Assembly (NCBI GenBank): GCA_038373885.1
Contig: JAWZYV010013169.1
Coordinates: forward strand, 62,001-126,000
Length of the DNA stretch: 64,000 nucleotides
From: Cheiracanthium punctorium
Lineage: Eukaryota > Arthropoda > Arachnida > Araneae > Cheiracanthiidae
Direction of reading: 5' to 3'
The first letter of the stretch is position 1. Each line of letters starts with the position of its first letter. Below the pieces are notes generated by a model. It saw only the letters and a program-made list of their open reading frames with translations. It had not been told where the DNA came from and ran no database searches. The translations under genes were made by a program, and so were the position numbers. Shown here piece by piece: positions 1 to 9,530 of the stretch.

Positions 1-1270
1 GTGTTGCTTTCGGGTTAACTTTATGTTTCTGGCTTTATTAAAATTCAAATATTAGTATTCATGTACAATTCAACGTAAGTAAAGTTTACGCTACAAAAGA
101 TTTGCATTGCTCTATTATCAATCATATATATTTTAATGAAACTCATTAACTAATCTCAATATTAAATATATGTAACTTGTTTTAACACATACAGATAAGA
201 TTAAAAACTACATATACATTTTGCATGGTACAAAGGGTTTACTGTTTTTCGGCAATAAAATTTGCGACCAACACAGATGCCAAAAAGCAAAACTAAGCAT
301 ATCGCTTACATTAGTTAGAAATTCAATTAAATTTTCCAATTCTTTTTAACAAAAATGTTCATTATAGGGTCCAATACGGTCATTTTTCTCTTTTGTAACC
401 CGTCCAGACTGTAAGTGGACTTTCTGTAGAAGATTATGTATCATTTTACTCTGAACAGTGAGAACCAAATTAAATTTGTGTTGATATAATATCACTGGAA
501 TATATTATCAAACTGGTTACATTGATTTAAACAAGCAATTGTTTTTATGCCTATTGTTTTTCCATATTTGTACCTATTGTAAAACTCTTAGTAACATTCA
601 CTTTGCTATTTGATCCAATGCAGCATAACTGCCAAGGAAGACCATTTTCTTAATTATACAGAACAGACAGTCATTTGCATGTACTCTCCTCAAATCAATT
701 CTTCTTTCTGCATCTCTTCCACCCTGCTCCTGTAGTTAAAATTTTCTTTTGCTGCATACTTTTGGCATAAAACTCAGAATCTCAGCACTAAATTTGTGCA
801 TTAAAAATGATTTTGCACGTAAACCAACCTTAATTCTTGCAGCCAATGAATGCACGCTCAAAGAGTGATCGAGAGCCAGTTGGATTTCATGGCTTCTCTT
901 TAATTATTTTAGATCAGTTTGTGAAGATGAGAACTTGGAAGTTGCCTTGCATCGCAATCTCTAGGCTTTGATACAAAGAAAATAAGTGTATGGATATTTC
1001 GATATATGGAGTAGAAAATTTCCGCTGTTTAAAATAAATCAGTACTGTAAAGATTTTAGTAAATGTGATGATTTTATATTTTATTATCACTCTTTTACGG
1101 AATAACTTGAGAACCGTGTTTTTGGCGAACACATTCGGAGTTCTGTGAAAGTGGTGAAGCTTACGGAACCTAAAATGACACTACAGCACCCGGTAGGTCA
1201 ATTTTAAAAGCTGTAAAATGATACTTTACTAGTTAAAAGTTCACATCATTGCATATATCCCTAACACAAT
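1..1270. other. No gene seen; A+T-rich intergenic or intronic DNA
   Basis: Open frames are short and low-complexity on both strands. I see no transposon ends, tandem arrays or RNA-like structures here. Confidence 0.6.
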
Positions 1271-1338
1271 GTGTTAAATGCATAGTAATTTATTTTTTCT
1301 GTATGATCCGCAGTAAAGTGCAGTCTTTTTAGCTGTTT
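1271..1338 (+). repeat. 68-bp direct repeat, partner at 2665-2732
   Basis: The stretch beginning GTGTTAAATGCATAGTA and ending in TTTTTAGCTGTTTC recurs with a handful of mismatches at 2665-2732, inside the hAT-type element. The outside copy is therefore either a fragment of a related element or a local duplicate of its interior. Confidence 0.8.
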
Positions 1339-1339
1339 C

Positions 1340-1413
1340 GACGTTGTTGCAGCATGTGAGCCTTATGTTTGACGTTTCAATTACGACGTTGTTGCAGCAT
1401 ATGAGCCTTATGT
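1340..1413 (+). repeat. Short tandem duplication, 45-bp step
   Basis: GACGTTGTTGCAGCAT followed by TGAGCCTTATGT occurs at 1340 and again at 1385 with one internal difference. It directly abuts the 1271-1338 repeat. Confidence 0.8.
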
Positions 1414-2126
1414 CTTTTATTCTTGTTGTTTCTTTTTGCAGTCCCTATTCCCATGCGAAGAACGAGTAGTTCAGCTAGTATCAAATAATATTGGAATTTC
1501 TTTTTTGTAACTTATGACAGTAATTCTGAAATGTCCTTATATAAATATTCAATGGTTGTATGTCCCCTGAGTGTTGGTATCCGATGCTTAAATTTTCGGG
1601 ATTTCTTTCCATATTCACCGTAGTGAGAGTTGACATTAATTTACTTCGTCATTGGTAAATTCATAAAAGACTTCTGACGTTTACTTCAAAAAGTTATTAT
1701 TGACATTTTAGCATTAAAAAGATGAAACAACCAAATTTATTTTTATTTGCAATAGCTCATCATGTTTTGTTATTCTCGCTCGCATGCATACTCACATTTC
1801 TCATATTTATGCCGTGAAGCAACAATAAATTTTTTTAGTTACATTATTAAGTAATAAAAAAACACAAATTGAGATAATTAAATTTTCATGAAAGTCTCAT
1901 TTACATATCGCCGAATATTTCAAAATAATATGAAAATGTAACTTTATAAATAGAAAAATGCCCTAAGCTACACTATCTTTAATTCAGTCGCAAAATGGTA
2001 CTTTTAGTTTCCGGTGTACACCCTGCTCACGTGCGTGTAAAGTACACCTAAATGAGTAAGTTACTGAACAGATTCGAGCGCCAGCGCTTATACATTTCCA
2101 TGCAGTTTTAATCTTATTAAACTTAT

Positions 2127-3092
2127 TACGGATGCACCAAATATTCGGTTGGTATTCGGTATACTGCCTATTCTGCAGGCAAACCAAATATTCGGTTCGA
2201 CCGAATACTTTAACATTCGTCAACCGAATAGTAAACATATTTAAATGTTTGACAATTGGTAAACAAAGGCATATTTTTTTTTCTATTATGAATAAAAGTT
2301 ACTTTTTAGTACCATAGTACAAAATTAATTCAAATATACTTAATAATATCACATTCAAAGTAATTTTAATGTAAAAGAAAACACTCAAATATTAAATTTA
2401 AATTTTGTTGATTTTGAATTTTTCTTATACTTTTAACTTTATCTTATACCTTTAACTGTGTATACATTACATTACCCTTACTATTTGTAACTCATTTAAA
2501 TATAAAACAGTTACAGGAAAGGAAAAAAACACAGGCATGAAAGTTTTCAGTCTTTTGACTGAATTCAGTCTTTTTCAACATCTCTGATGCATTTGAGATT
2601 TAGTATTTAAATTAGTTTAATGAATTTAGTTATACTGAATACGTATAAAAGAATAACATGTCATGTGTTAAATGCATAGTATTTTATTTTTTCTATATGA
2701 TCCGCAGTAAAGTTCAGTCTTTTTAGCTGTTTCATGCTTTCATGTCTGAAAAGAGAACAATAACATAATATTAAGTGTTCATAAATATGTAAAGTCAATT
2801 AACTGCTAATTTTTTTATAAAATATACAGATTAAAAAATATATATATCATTTCACAAGTATCAAAAAAGGTGATTAATAATATATAAAGGAAACACTTGA
2901 CTATTAAATTTTGCAGTATTTAATTTCTGAAATTTTACACTATATGAAATATTAAATTTTGTTTAAAAGCAAACTAATTAAATTAATAATTGCAATGAAA
3001 GTTTAATAACGGTTTAATAAGTTTAATAAATTTTAACCAAACACTATTCGGTATTCGTTATTCGGCAAAATATGTTATTCGGTTCATCCCTA
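2127..3092. mobile_element. hAT-type non-autonomous element (966 bp)
   Basis: The left end reads TACGGATGCACC and the right end, reverse-complemented, TAGGGATGAACC, an imperfect terminal inverted repeat. The element is flanked by a perfect 8-bp duplication, AAACTTAT, at 2119-2126 and 3093-3100, which is the hallmark of the hAT superfamily. Subterminal ATTCGGT/ACCGAAT motifs are repeated at both ends, as is usual for hAT transposase binding regions. The interior is A+T-rich with no open frame resembling a transposase, so it would need a transposase in trans. The identical 8-bp duplication argues that the insertion is not very old. Superfamily assignment rests on ends and duplication only. Confidence 0.82.
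2665..2732 (+). repeat. Internal copy of the 1271-1338 repeat
   Basis: This copy lies inside the hAT-type element; see 1271-1338 for the partner lying about 0.8 kb left of the element. Confidence 0.8.
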
Positions 3093-3100
3093 AAACTTAT

Positions 3101-4350
3101 AGTTGTTATTAAAACAGCTATAAGTTTATGGGAAAAAAATTGAATTATCTCACAATTAGCAAATTTTTACTCAGTAACATCATTCCCGACTTCATAATGA
3201 TTTTGAAACTCACAAAATGAAAAGCGAACTAGCCTAAATTTGTGTGTACAAAGTACAAAGGTACTATTTAAGCTGATAAATATCATTTGAAAAACGGAAT
3301 GCTTTGAAATAAATTACTGAGATCATAATTTTTTGTTACGTACTGGCATGACTTTTTAACAATATTTTGATTAAAAGGTTTTTTTAATATTCCGTAAGAA
3401 ATGCTATTTACAGCTGGAAGCTAAATTGCTGTCAGTCATTCATGAAATTATTTATCACGTGTATAATCCAGAATTAATTATTATCTTTACATCATAATCA
3501 TGCTTTAAGCGTAAAATATTTTGTCAGTTATGTAACCTTATTACGCAAGCATACATATATAAGTAAAAAAGTAATTGCATATAAAAAAATAAGTTGGCAA
3601 TTCAGAAATAAAGCATGATGAATGAGAATATCATTGTATGATTAATTATAGACGCTAAGCGCCAGAAAATAAGGACTGAAAGTGGATTTTTCATTTTGAG
3701 ATATGAAAATAATTTTTTTAAGAAATAAAACTTAAACAATGATATATTGCCGCTCACATAAAAGATTTTCTCTTCAATAAATAATTTCATTGACTTGCAT
3801 TTTCTTTTTTATGTTGTTAAATGACTGTAAATTTCAACGATAAAGAGGTTATTATATGAAAGAAAATAAATCACATTTTACTAAATAAAGCAGGCACGTT
3901 AAATTAAAATAGCAAACTTTTTAATTTGTGCACGTTTTAAGTTTTTTGTGTTTATATAAATGTATAAGAATATTAAAGATTATTTCTGCAAATTGAGAAT
4001 TTTTTCTATGATTTATAAGAAAATCTCAATAAGTGGTTTTTTAGCTGTGTTTACAAAACCTGAAGAGCTGCTTAAGACAAACTACAAAAATATCAAAAAT
4101 TATGAAGAAAATTTTCAAGAATCTTAGAGATTCATAAATATTCAAGCTTGTAGTTTTATGCTGTTGTTGTGTTTGTTGTTGAAGTAGACTATACCAGAAA
4201 TTAAATGAAATCATGAAAAAATTTTGAAAATCATCACGTATTTTATTTTTCTAAATCTTAGCACTATTTACATAAACTAAAATCTCTGCTGTGCGTTGTC
4301 ATTTCCTTAACCTGCTTGTACATCACTGAAACGACTACACTACATTTATT
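3101..4350. other. No gene seen; A+T-rich spacer
   Basis: Only low-complexity A+T-rich DNA with scattered short frames. No transposon ends or tandem units recognised. Confidence 0.55.
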
Positions 4351-4354
4351 ATTT

Positions 4355-4950
4355 TAAAAATCTGGAGTGACTCCACTCAACTTTCCGAACACTTACGATT
4401 AGGATCATTACCAAGCATTTAAATAAATTTTAATTGATGAATAATTCAGCAAAAATTCTTAGTTATATTTTTTTTTCAATTTGAGCTCAATCGAATGTAC
4501 CGTTTAAATGCTAGCGCACTTTCAAGAATCCCCCCCCCCATAGGCCATAATGTAAAAGAAAAACTATAAATTCTTTACACACCAAAATCAATACCGGTCT
4601 TACGATGGTGGTTTCTACCATATATACCCAATTTGAGTGCAATCGAATATACCGTTTAAATGGTAGCGCACTTTCAAGAACTTCCCCCCATATGCCATAA
4701 TGTAAAAGAAATGTTTGTCGTAGCCCTGTAGAAAAACTATAAGTCCTATACACACCAAAATCAATACCGGTCTTGCGACGGGGGTTTAAAACATATATTT
4801 GAGCTCATTTGAATGCCCCGTTTAGAAGCTATCGTGTTCACTCATTTACGCACAAACACACACGCACGCACGCACACACACATACACATACCGTGTAAAA
4901 AATAGCATCGATGCATTCATATGTCCTTAAAACCTCCCTTTAACTACAAA
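4355..4950 (+). repeat. Composite repeat family, copy 1 (about 150-bp internal units)
   Basis: It starts with a motif like GGAGTGACTCCACTCAACTTTCCGAAC that recurs in altered form near 8055, so the two loci share a start. Inside, units beginning ATTTGAGCTCAATCGAAT lie at 4479, 4631 and (shorter) 4797, each followed by GCGCACTTTCAAGAA, a C-run and CCATAATGTAAAAGAAA. The last unit ends in AGCTATCGTGTTCACTCA and an impure CA tract at about 4853-4890. The second family copy is at 8050-9520. No coding function is apparent and the family was not identified by name. Confidence 0.75.
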
Positions 4951-4974
4951 AAATGTCACTTTAACTAAAAAATT

Positions 4975-4998
4975 TATATATATATATATATATATATA
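4975..4998. repeat. TA microsatellite
   Basis: Twelve uninterrupted TA units. Confidence 0.95.
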
Positions 4999-5228
4999 GT
5001 TATGCCACACAACCGAAACCCTACTATTTGGTTTACTGTAAATTATAATCCATTGTTTGTGGCCCCTGAAGATGGTGACAGTGGTTATAATTTCCGTTCC
5101 ATTATACTATCACAATAATTCTTGCACTTTATTTGGATTCAAAATCTGGTTTCTAATTCTTTATAATAGCTGTTACTTTTATGCGAGATTTGTCTTATTT
5201 GTAGTATGTTTTGTGTTTCACTTGTTAG

Positions 5229-5229
<1 letters not shown>

Positions 5230-5296
<67 letters not shown>
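5230..5296. repeat. TA microsatellite (about 33 units)
   Basis: A pure alternating TA run of 67 bases. The open frame that crosses it owes its length to the repeat. Confidence 0.97.
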
Positions 5297-5298
<2 letters not shown>

Positions 5299-5599
5299 CT
5301 CAAATGAAGCAAAATGACTATCAGAAAACAAAGATTAACGTCTAGAGGTAGTGTACAACAATGTCCCACGAGAATAGAAAAAGAAGGAGATGAAATCAAG
5401 AACACTCAACCAAAACCTGCTATTTAAAACTGATTAAACATTTTGTAAAATAACACACATTAAAAGACGGCACAAGGCGATAGTTTCAGGAAGGACAAAA
5501 GTCTACAATTCTTCAATTGCTAGAAAGTTCCACCATACGCACAAGAAAGGAGACTAGATCTCATTGAATGTTGTTTTACTTAATTATCGGACTTGGATA

Positions 5600-5890
5600 A
5601 TTAATCTCATACGCGTTAGACTTAGATGTTTTCTGTATCTTTACCTGTAAAACTCCTTTTACTGCATAGCGAATTTTATGCAATGATACGTATCGATTTC
5701 TGGTTTTGAAATGGTATCATTGCCTGTACAAACTCCTTTTACTGCATAATTAGTTATGATGCAGTGAAATATGAATACGACTTCTGTTTTTTATGAGATC
5801 GTTGCCTGTAAAACTCCTTTTACTGCACAATAAGTTATGATGCAGTGAAATATAAACAATAACTTCTTGTTTTTGAAATAATATCGCTAA
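5600..5890 (+). repeat. Tandem repeat, three units of about 80 bp
   Basis: The phrase CCTGTAAAACTCCTTTTACT starts at 5644, 5723 (one base changed) and 5805, each followed by GCA and a variable TTATGATGCAGTGAAATAT segment. Steps are 79 and 82 bp. Confidence 0.85.
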
Positions 5891-6004
5891 CCTACTTCTT
5901 AGTATTATCTCAAAAAATAATTTTGATATTTTAGATCAGTCTTTGAGCTTTGTTATATTTAAACGTTGTTTTTAATTCTGGTAAGTGTTAATGATTTTAT
6001 TATG

Positions 6005-6033
6005 TACTAGCTGAAGTACCCGTCGTTGACGGG
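6005..6033 (+). repeat. TACTAGCTG motif with hairpin CCCGTC-GTT-GACGGG
   Basis: TACTAGCTG is followed by a perfect 6-bp stem with a 3-base loop at 6019-6033. The same arrangement (TACTAGCTG followed by a CCGTCG...CGACGG palindrome) occurs at 55187-55215. It looks like the terminal motif of a dispersed repeat family; the family itself was not identified. Confidence 0.6.
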
Positions 6034-6106
6034 TTAGTACGGAATGCAAAATTCTAAAAAGCAAGAACTTCCGTCAGCCTTGTAGGAGTACACAGAATGG
6101 ATGTAG

Positions 6107-6370
6107 TATGTTGCCAAAGTAAAGAAAGCGAAGTAATAATTTTTATGTATTGTTAAAATATTACAGGTTAGAGACTAACTAAGTAATATCATTTTATTCG
6201 CTTTAGTCGTAATTATGTGATGCGCGAACGAATATTTACGCATATTGAAATAGTTTTCATAAATCGATTTCTTTCTGTTTACACTCACACCTACTAAATT
6301 GTTTAACGAAACGGAGCTTTGCCCTGTCTGCAAATTTTCTGAATAAAATATTTTAATGAATTAAAATGCA
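6107..6370 (+). repeat. Direct repeat copy 1 (empty-site flank) left of the Tc1-like element
   Basis: From TATGTTGCCAAAG to ATTAAAATGCA this segment matches 7677-7959 with about five substitutions, two 1-bp indels and one indel of about 18 bp. It begins with the same TA that bounds the Tc1-like element on its right, so the left junction reads like an unoccupied target site. At 6370 it joins abruptly to the truncated transposon. Confidence 0.9.
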
Positions 6371-6399
6371 GTACCTATAACCATTGGTTAGTAGGATGG

Positions 6400-7428
6400 T
6401 TAATACGGAGTATGTCTCCCGGACGATGCAATACAGGCCTGACAACGCCTGGGCATGCTGAGTATCAAATGATCAATCTGATTTTGGGGAATATTACACC
6501 ACTTATCAAGCAATGCACTCCAAAGTTCCGGTAGACAGGTGGGAGGGGATTGACGGGCTGCAATTCGTCGGCCAAGCATATCCCACACATGCTCTATTGG
6601 ATTCAAGTCCGGTGAGTATGCTGGCCAATGCATACGGGTGATATCCTCCGATTGAAGGCATTCGTCTACAATGTTTGCACGGTGAGGACGGGCGTTGTCA
6701 TCCATAAACACAAATTCAGCACCCATGGAGCCCCGAAACAAACGTACATGTTGTTCCAGAATGACATCCCGATAGATGTGGCCTGTCATCGTTACACTCT
6801 GAACATGCAGGTCAGTTCTGGAACCAAGAATAATTCCTCCCCAAACGAGCCATCCTGCACCACCGTAACGGTGTCTTTCAATGGTGTTCTCTTGGTGGTA
6901 ACGGGTACCTGGCGCTCTCCAGATGAATGTCCGGCGAGAATCAGACTCCAAACTAAACCTGGACTCGTCGGAAAACATCACACAAGACCACTGTTGCGGT
7001 GTCCACAATGCATGCTCTCTACTCCAGGTTAATCGCAGGCGACAGTGAGTTGCGGTAAGTGGAACACATCTGATAGGCCTACGAGCATATAGACCAATGT
7101 GCCCTAAGCGTCTGTACACGGTCTGCCTTGAAACTGTCGTACCGGTAGCTGAAGAGAGCTGACGAGACAGGTCTGATGCTGTACTCCGTCTGTTTCTTTT
7201 GGCAGTAACTGCCAAATAGCGGTCCTCATTGGGCGTTGTAACTCGGGGGCGACCTGTGCTGTAACGTCTACTCACATTACCATCATCTTGGAATCATTGC
7301 CAAAGCCTGGAGATGACACTCTGGGCGATTCCAAGTTCCTCGGATACTTCCAGCTGGGTACGTCCACATTCCAGTTGTCCGATAATTCTGCCACGTAAAA
7401 CATCATCCAAATGCCTCCTTTGTGCCAT
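6400..7428 (-). pseudogene. Tc1-like transposase, one in-frame TGA
   Basis: A 343-codon frame (ATG at 7428-7426, TAA at 6402-6400) matches the size usual for Tc1-family transposases, nuclear enzymes that cut and paste DNA at TA dinucleotides. Residues 1 to ~50 form the first helix-turn-helix region (LDDVLRGRIIGQLECG), and a GRPR minor-groove motif follows at about residue 58. The catalytic triad is complete: FSDESRF (Asp154), MDDNARPHRA (second Asp, 244) and SPDLNPIEHVWD (Glu279), with 34 residues between the second Asp and Glu (DD34E). The only break is codon 45, TGA at 7296-7294, in the context ISRLWQ-stop-FQDDGN. Family members usually have Arg (CGA) there, so a single CpG-to-TpG change would explain it. 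The part after the stop stays open for 297 codons and could start only at GTG 7275. I call it a recently silenced pseudogene; readthrough cannot be excluded. Confidence 0.93.
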
Positions 7429-7489
7429 AACTATGCGGTTTTTGCACTGAAAGGCTTTCACAGCGCTTGTGAACAATTTTACTTCTTGC

Positions 7490-7496
7490 TTATATA
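7490..7496 (-). promoter_or_regulatory. TATA box of the Tc1-like transposase
   Basis: On the minus strand GGGGTATATAAGCAAG places TATATAA 62 bp upstream of the transposase ATG, a sensible spacing for the element's own promoter. No other core element was recognised. Confidence 0.55.
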
Positions 7497-7676
7497 CCCC
7501 TTTCTTACACTCTCGTCATTGTGACGTACCATCCATGCCATCTGGTGGTTTCCTGTAATTTGCATATTCTTCTTCAAGATGTGTGTGATCATTCCACAGG
7601 TGAAATTGTGAAATTTTTATTTTAGAGATCAATTTCTGTGTGATTCTGAATTATCCTTAATTTATGGACATGAGTG

Positions 7677-7959
7677 TATGTTGCCAAAGTAAAGAAAGCG
7701 AAGTTATAATTTTTATGTATTGTTAAAATATTACAGGTTAGAGAGTAACTAAGTAATATCATTTCATTCGCTTTAGTCGTAATTATGTGATGCGCGAACG
7801 AATATTTACGCTTATTGAAATAGTTTTCATAAATCGATTTTCTTTCTGTTTACACTCACACCTACTAAATTTGTTTAACGAAACGGAGCTTTTCCCTGTC
7901 TGCAAATTTTCTGAATACACAAATTTTACACACACAATATTTTAATGAATTAAAATGCA
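7677..7959 (+). repeat. Direct repeat copy 2 (normal right flank of the Tc1-like element)
   Basis: It starts at the TA target immediately right of the Tc1-like terminal repeat and matches 6107-6370 almost throughout. It carries an extra CACAAATTTTACACACACAA-type insert of about 18 bp near 7917-7936. Confidence 0.9.
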
Positions 7960-8330
7960 AATCGTGCGTTTTGTAGAAATGGCACTCAACAGAAAAACTG
8001 GTGTTTCAAGGATTAATGAATTAAAAACTTTGTAAATTAACGCATCTAAAGAATTTGGAGGGACTATACTCGACTTTCCGAACGCTTGATCTTTACAAAG
8101 CGCTTAAGTAAATTGAATTCGTCTCAATCAAATGCAGTGTTCAGATGCCAGTGCACTTCAAATGAGTTGCATCGATAAATCATAATGTATAAGAATTTTT
8201 GTAGCAATGTACAGAAGTTGTAAAACGTACACACACTAACATTTATGCAGCATGTGAGACAGTGAAGTATAATATGCGTACCTAATTTGATGTCAATCGA
8301 CTGCACCATTAAGACACTGGCTCACTTTAA

Positions 8331-9083
8331 GGGGTCAGGTACCTTTGAGCGTTGAAAATCTCCATGAAAATTGACCATAATTGCATTTGCCATAGCTCTG
8401 TAAACTTGCAATTTTTACCAGTTATTTAGGAAGCTTTTATGAACCTTTTACAGCTCTTGGAATAGTTCTACATATTAAATTAAATTTTGTATAACTAAAA
8501 ATATTCGAGCTTATTTTTTGCTTATTTACAGTCTTGCGCGCAGCATTTCACAAAATATATGTATCACAGTAACTTAAAAACTGTTATAGACATAGAAAAA
8601 CAGCTTATTATTAAAATGACGAAAAGTAATTTTGCTGGGTGTCTTCTTTCCTTTTAAAAAAAGAATAATTGCAATTTTTATAACTATCATTTGCATAATT
8701 ATGCAAATAAATGCAAAAATTATAACGTTACATCCATCCCAACAAAATTCTTTTTCGTCATTTTAATTTAATGATATTTTTCTTTACGTATTGAAATTTT
8801 TAAGTTACTGTGCTATATATATTTTATGAAATTCTGCGCTCAAGACTGTAAATAAGCAAAAAAGGAGCTCGACTAGTTTTTTAAAAAATTAAATAATTTA
8901 ATAAAATTATTAAATTTAATTTAATAGGTAGACATATTCCAAGAGCTGTAAAAGGTTCATAAAAGCTTTCTAAATAACTGGTAAAAAATGCAAGTTTACA
9001 GTATTGTTACTTGAAGAGCTATTGCAAATGCAGTTATGGTCAATTTTCGTCGAGATTGTCAACGCTCAAAGGTACCTGACCCT
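8331..9083. mobile_element. Foldback element: 753-bp near-complete palindrome, TTAA-flanked
   Basis: The left arm begins GGGGTCAGGTACCTTTGAGC and the right end reverse-complements to AGGGTCAGGTACCTTTGAGC. The match continues inward for most of the element (for example GTTGAAAATCT/GTTGACAATCT, AATTGACCATAA, AAAGCTTTC/GGAAGCTTT, CTTATTTACAGTCTTG), leaving a centre near 8705 around TTTGCATAATTATGCAAAT. TTAA sits at 8327-8330 and at 9084-9087, consistent with a TTAA-specific (piggyBac-type) insertion. There is no coding capacity. It lies inside a unit of the 8050-9520 repeat, so it arrived later. Arms differ at scattered sites, so it is not brand new. Confidence 0.88.
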
Positions 9084-9364
9084 TTAAACGATTTGCTTTC
9101 AAATACCATAAATATTTTCTTTTCCAACCACGTGAAAAAACTATCAGCTCCTAACAAACTAAAATCTATGCAGGTTATGTGACCGGGATCTATAATACGC
9201 ATACCCAATTTGCACTCAATCGAAAACACAGTCCACACGCTAGCGCACTTTCAAAAATTTCGGTCCATAGGCCATAATGTAAAACAATTCTTTTTTGCAG
9301 ACTTGTTAAAAAAAACTATAAGTGTTATACACACGAAAAGCAATACCGGTCGTGCGATGGTGGT

Positions 9365-9370
<6 letters not shown>

Positions 9371-9396
<26 letters not shown>
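9371..9396. repeat. TA microsatellite
   Basis: Thirteen TA units within composite repeat copy 2. Confidence 0.95.
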
Positions 9397-9446
9397 CTAA
9401 ATTTGAGCTTAATAGAATACATCGTTTAGGAGCTATCGTGTTCACT

Positions 9447-9468
9447 CACACACACACACACACACACA
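9447..9468 (+). repeat. CA microsatellite
   Basis: Eleven CA units directly after TTCACT, at the position equivalent to the CA tract of composite repeat copy 1 near 4853-4890. The tract is therefore an inherited part of the family. Confidence 0.93.
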
Positions 9469-9530
9469 GCTCGTAAAAATTGTATAAATGAATTCAGAAG
9501 ACCTCAAAACGTGCAAATACACCAAAATCT

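Larger units (their letters stand above)
6371..7676 (-). mobile_element. Tc1-like element, left end missing
   Basis: The right end, read on the minus strand, begins CACTCATGTCCATAAATT and is preceded by TA, as expected for a Tc1/mariner terminal repeat at its TA target. On the left there is no matching inverted repeat: only 29 bp remain after the transposase stop codon before the sequence passes into the flanking direct repeat. The element is therefore immobile as it stands but nearly full length (1306 bp). It carries one transposase gene in the same orientation as its TATA box. The near-intact reading frame and ~98% identical flanking repeats point to recent activity. Confidence 0.88.
8050..9520 (+). 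repeat. Composite repeat family, copy 2, split by a palindromic element
   Basis: It shares its start (CGACTTTCCGAACGC near 8070), its internal units (AATCGA...AGCGCACTTTCAA...GGCCATAATGTAAAA near 9205-9290; CAATACCGGTCGTGCGATGG near 9340) and its end (AGCTATCGTGTTCACTCA plus CA tract, 9431-9468) with 4355-4950. One unit is interrupted after CTCACTTTAA at 8330 by the foldback element 8331-9083 and resumes at 9084. Confidence 0.72.

Noticed and set aside
5057..5317. 86-codon frame ending in an Ile-Tyr repeat
   Set aside because: The repeated residues are the TA microsatellite translated; the same holds for frames over 43212-43403 and 49993-50310.
6628..7032. 134-codon plus-strand frame
   Set aside because: It lies antisense to the Tc1-like transposase, whose DDE motifs are on the minus strand; it is a shadow frame.
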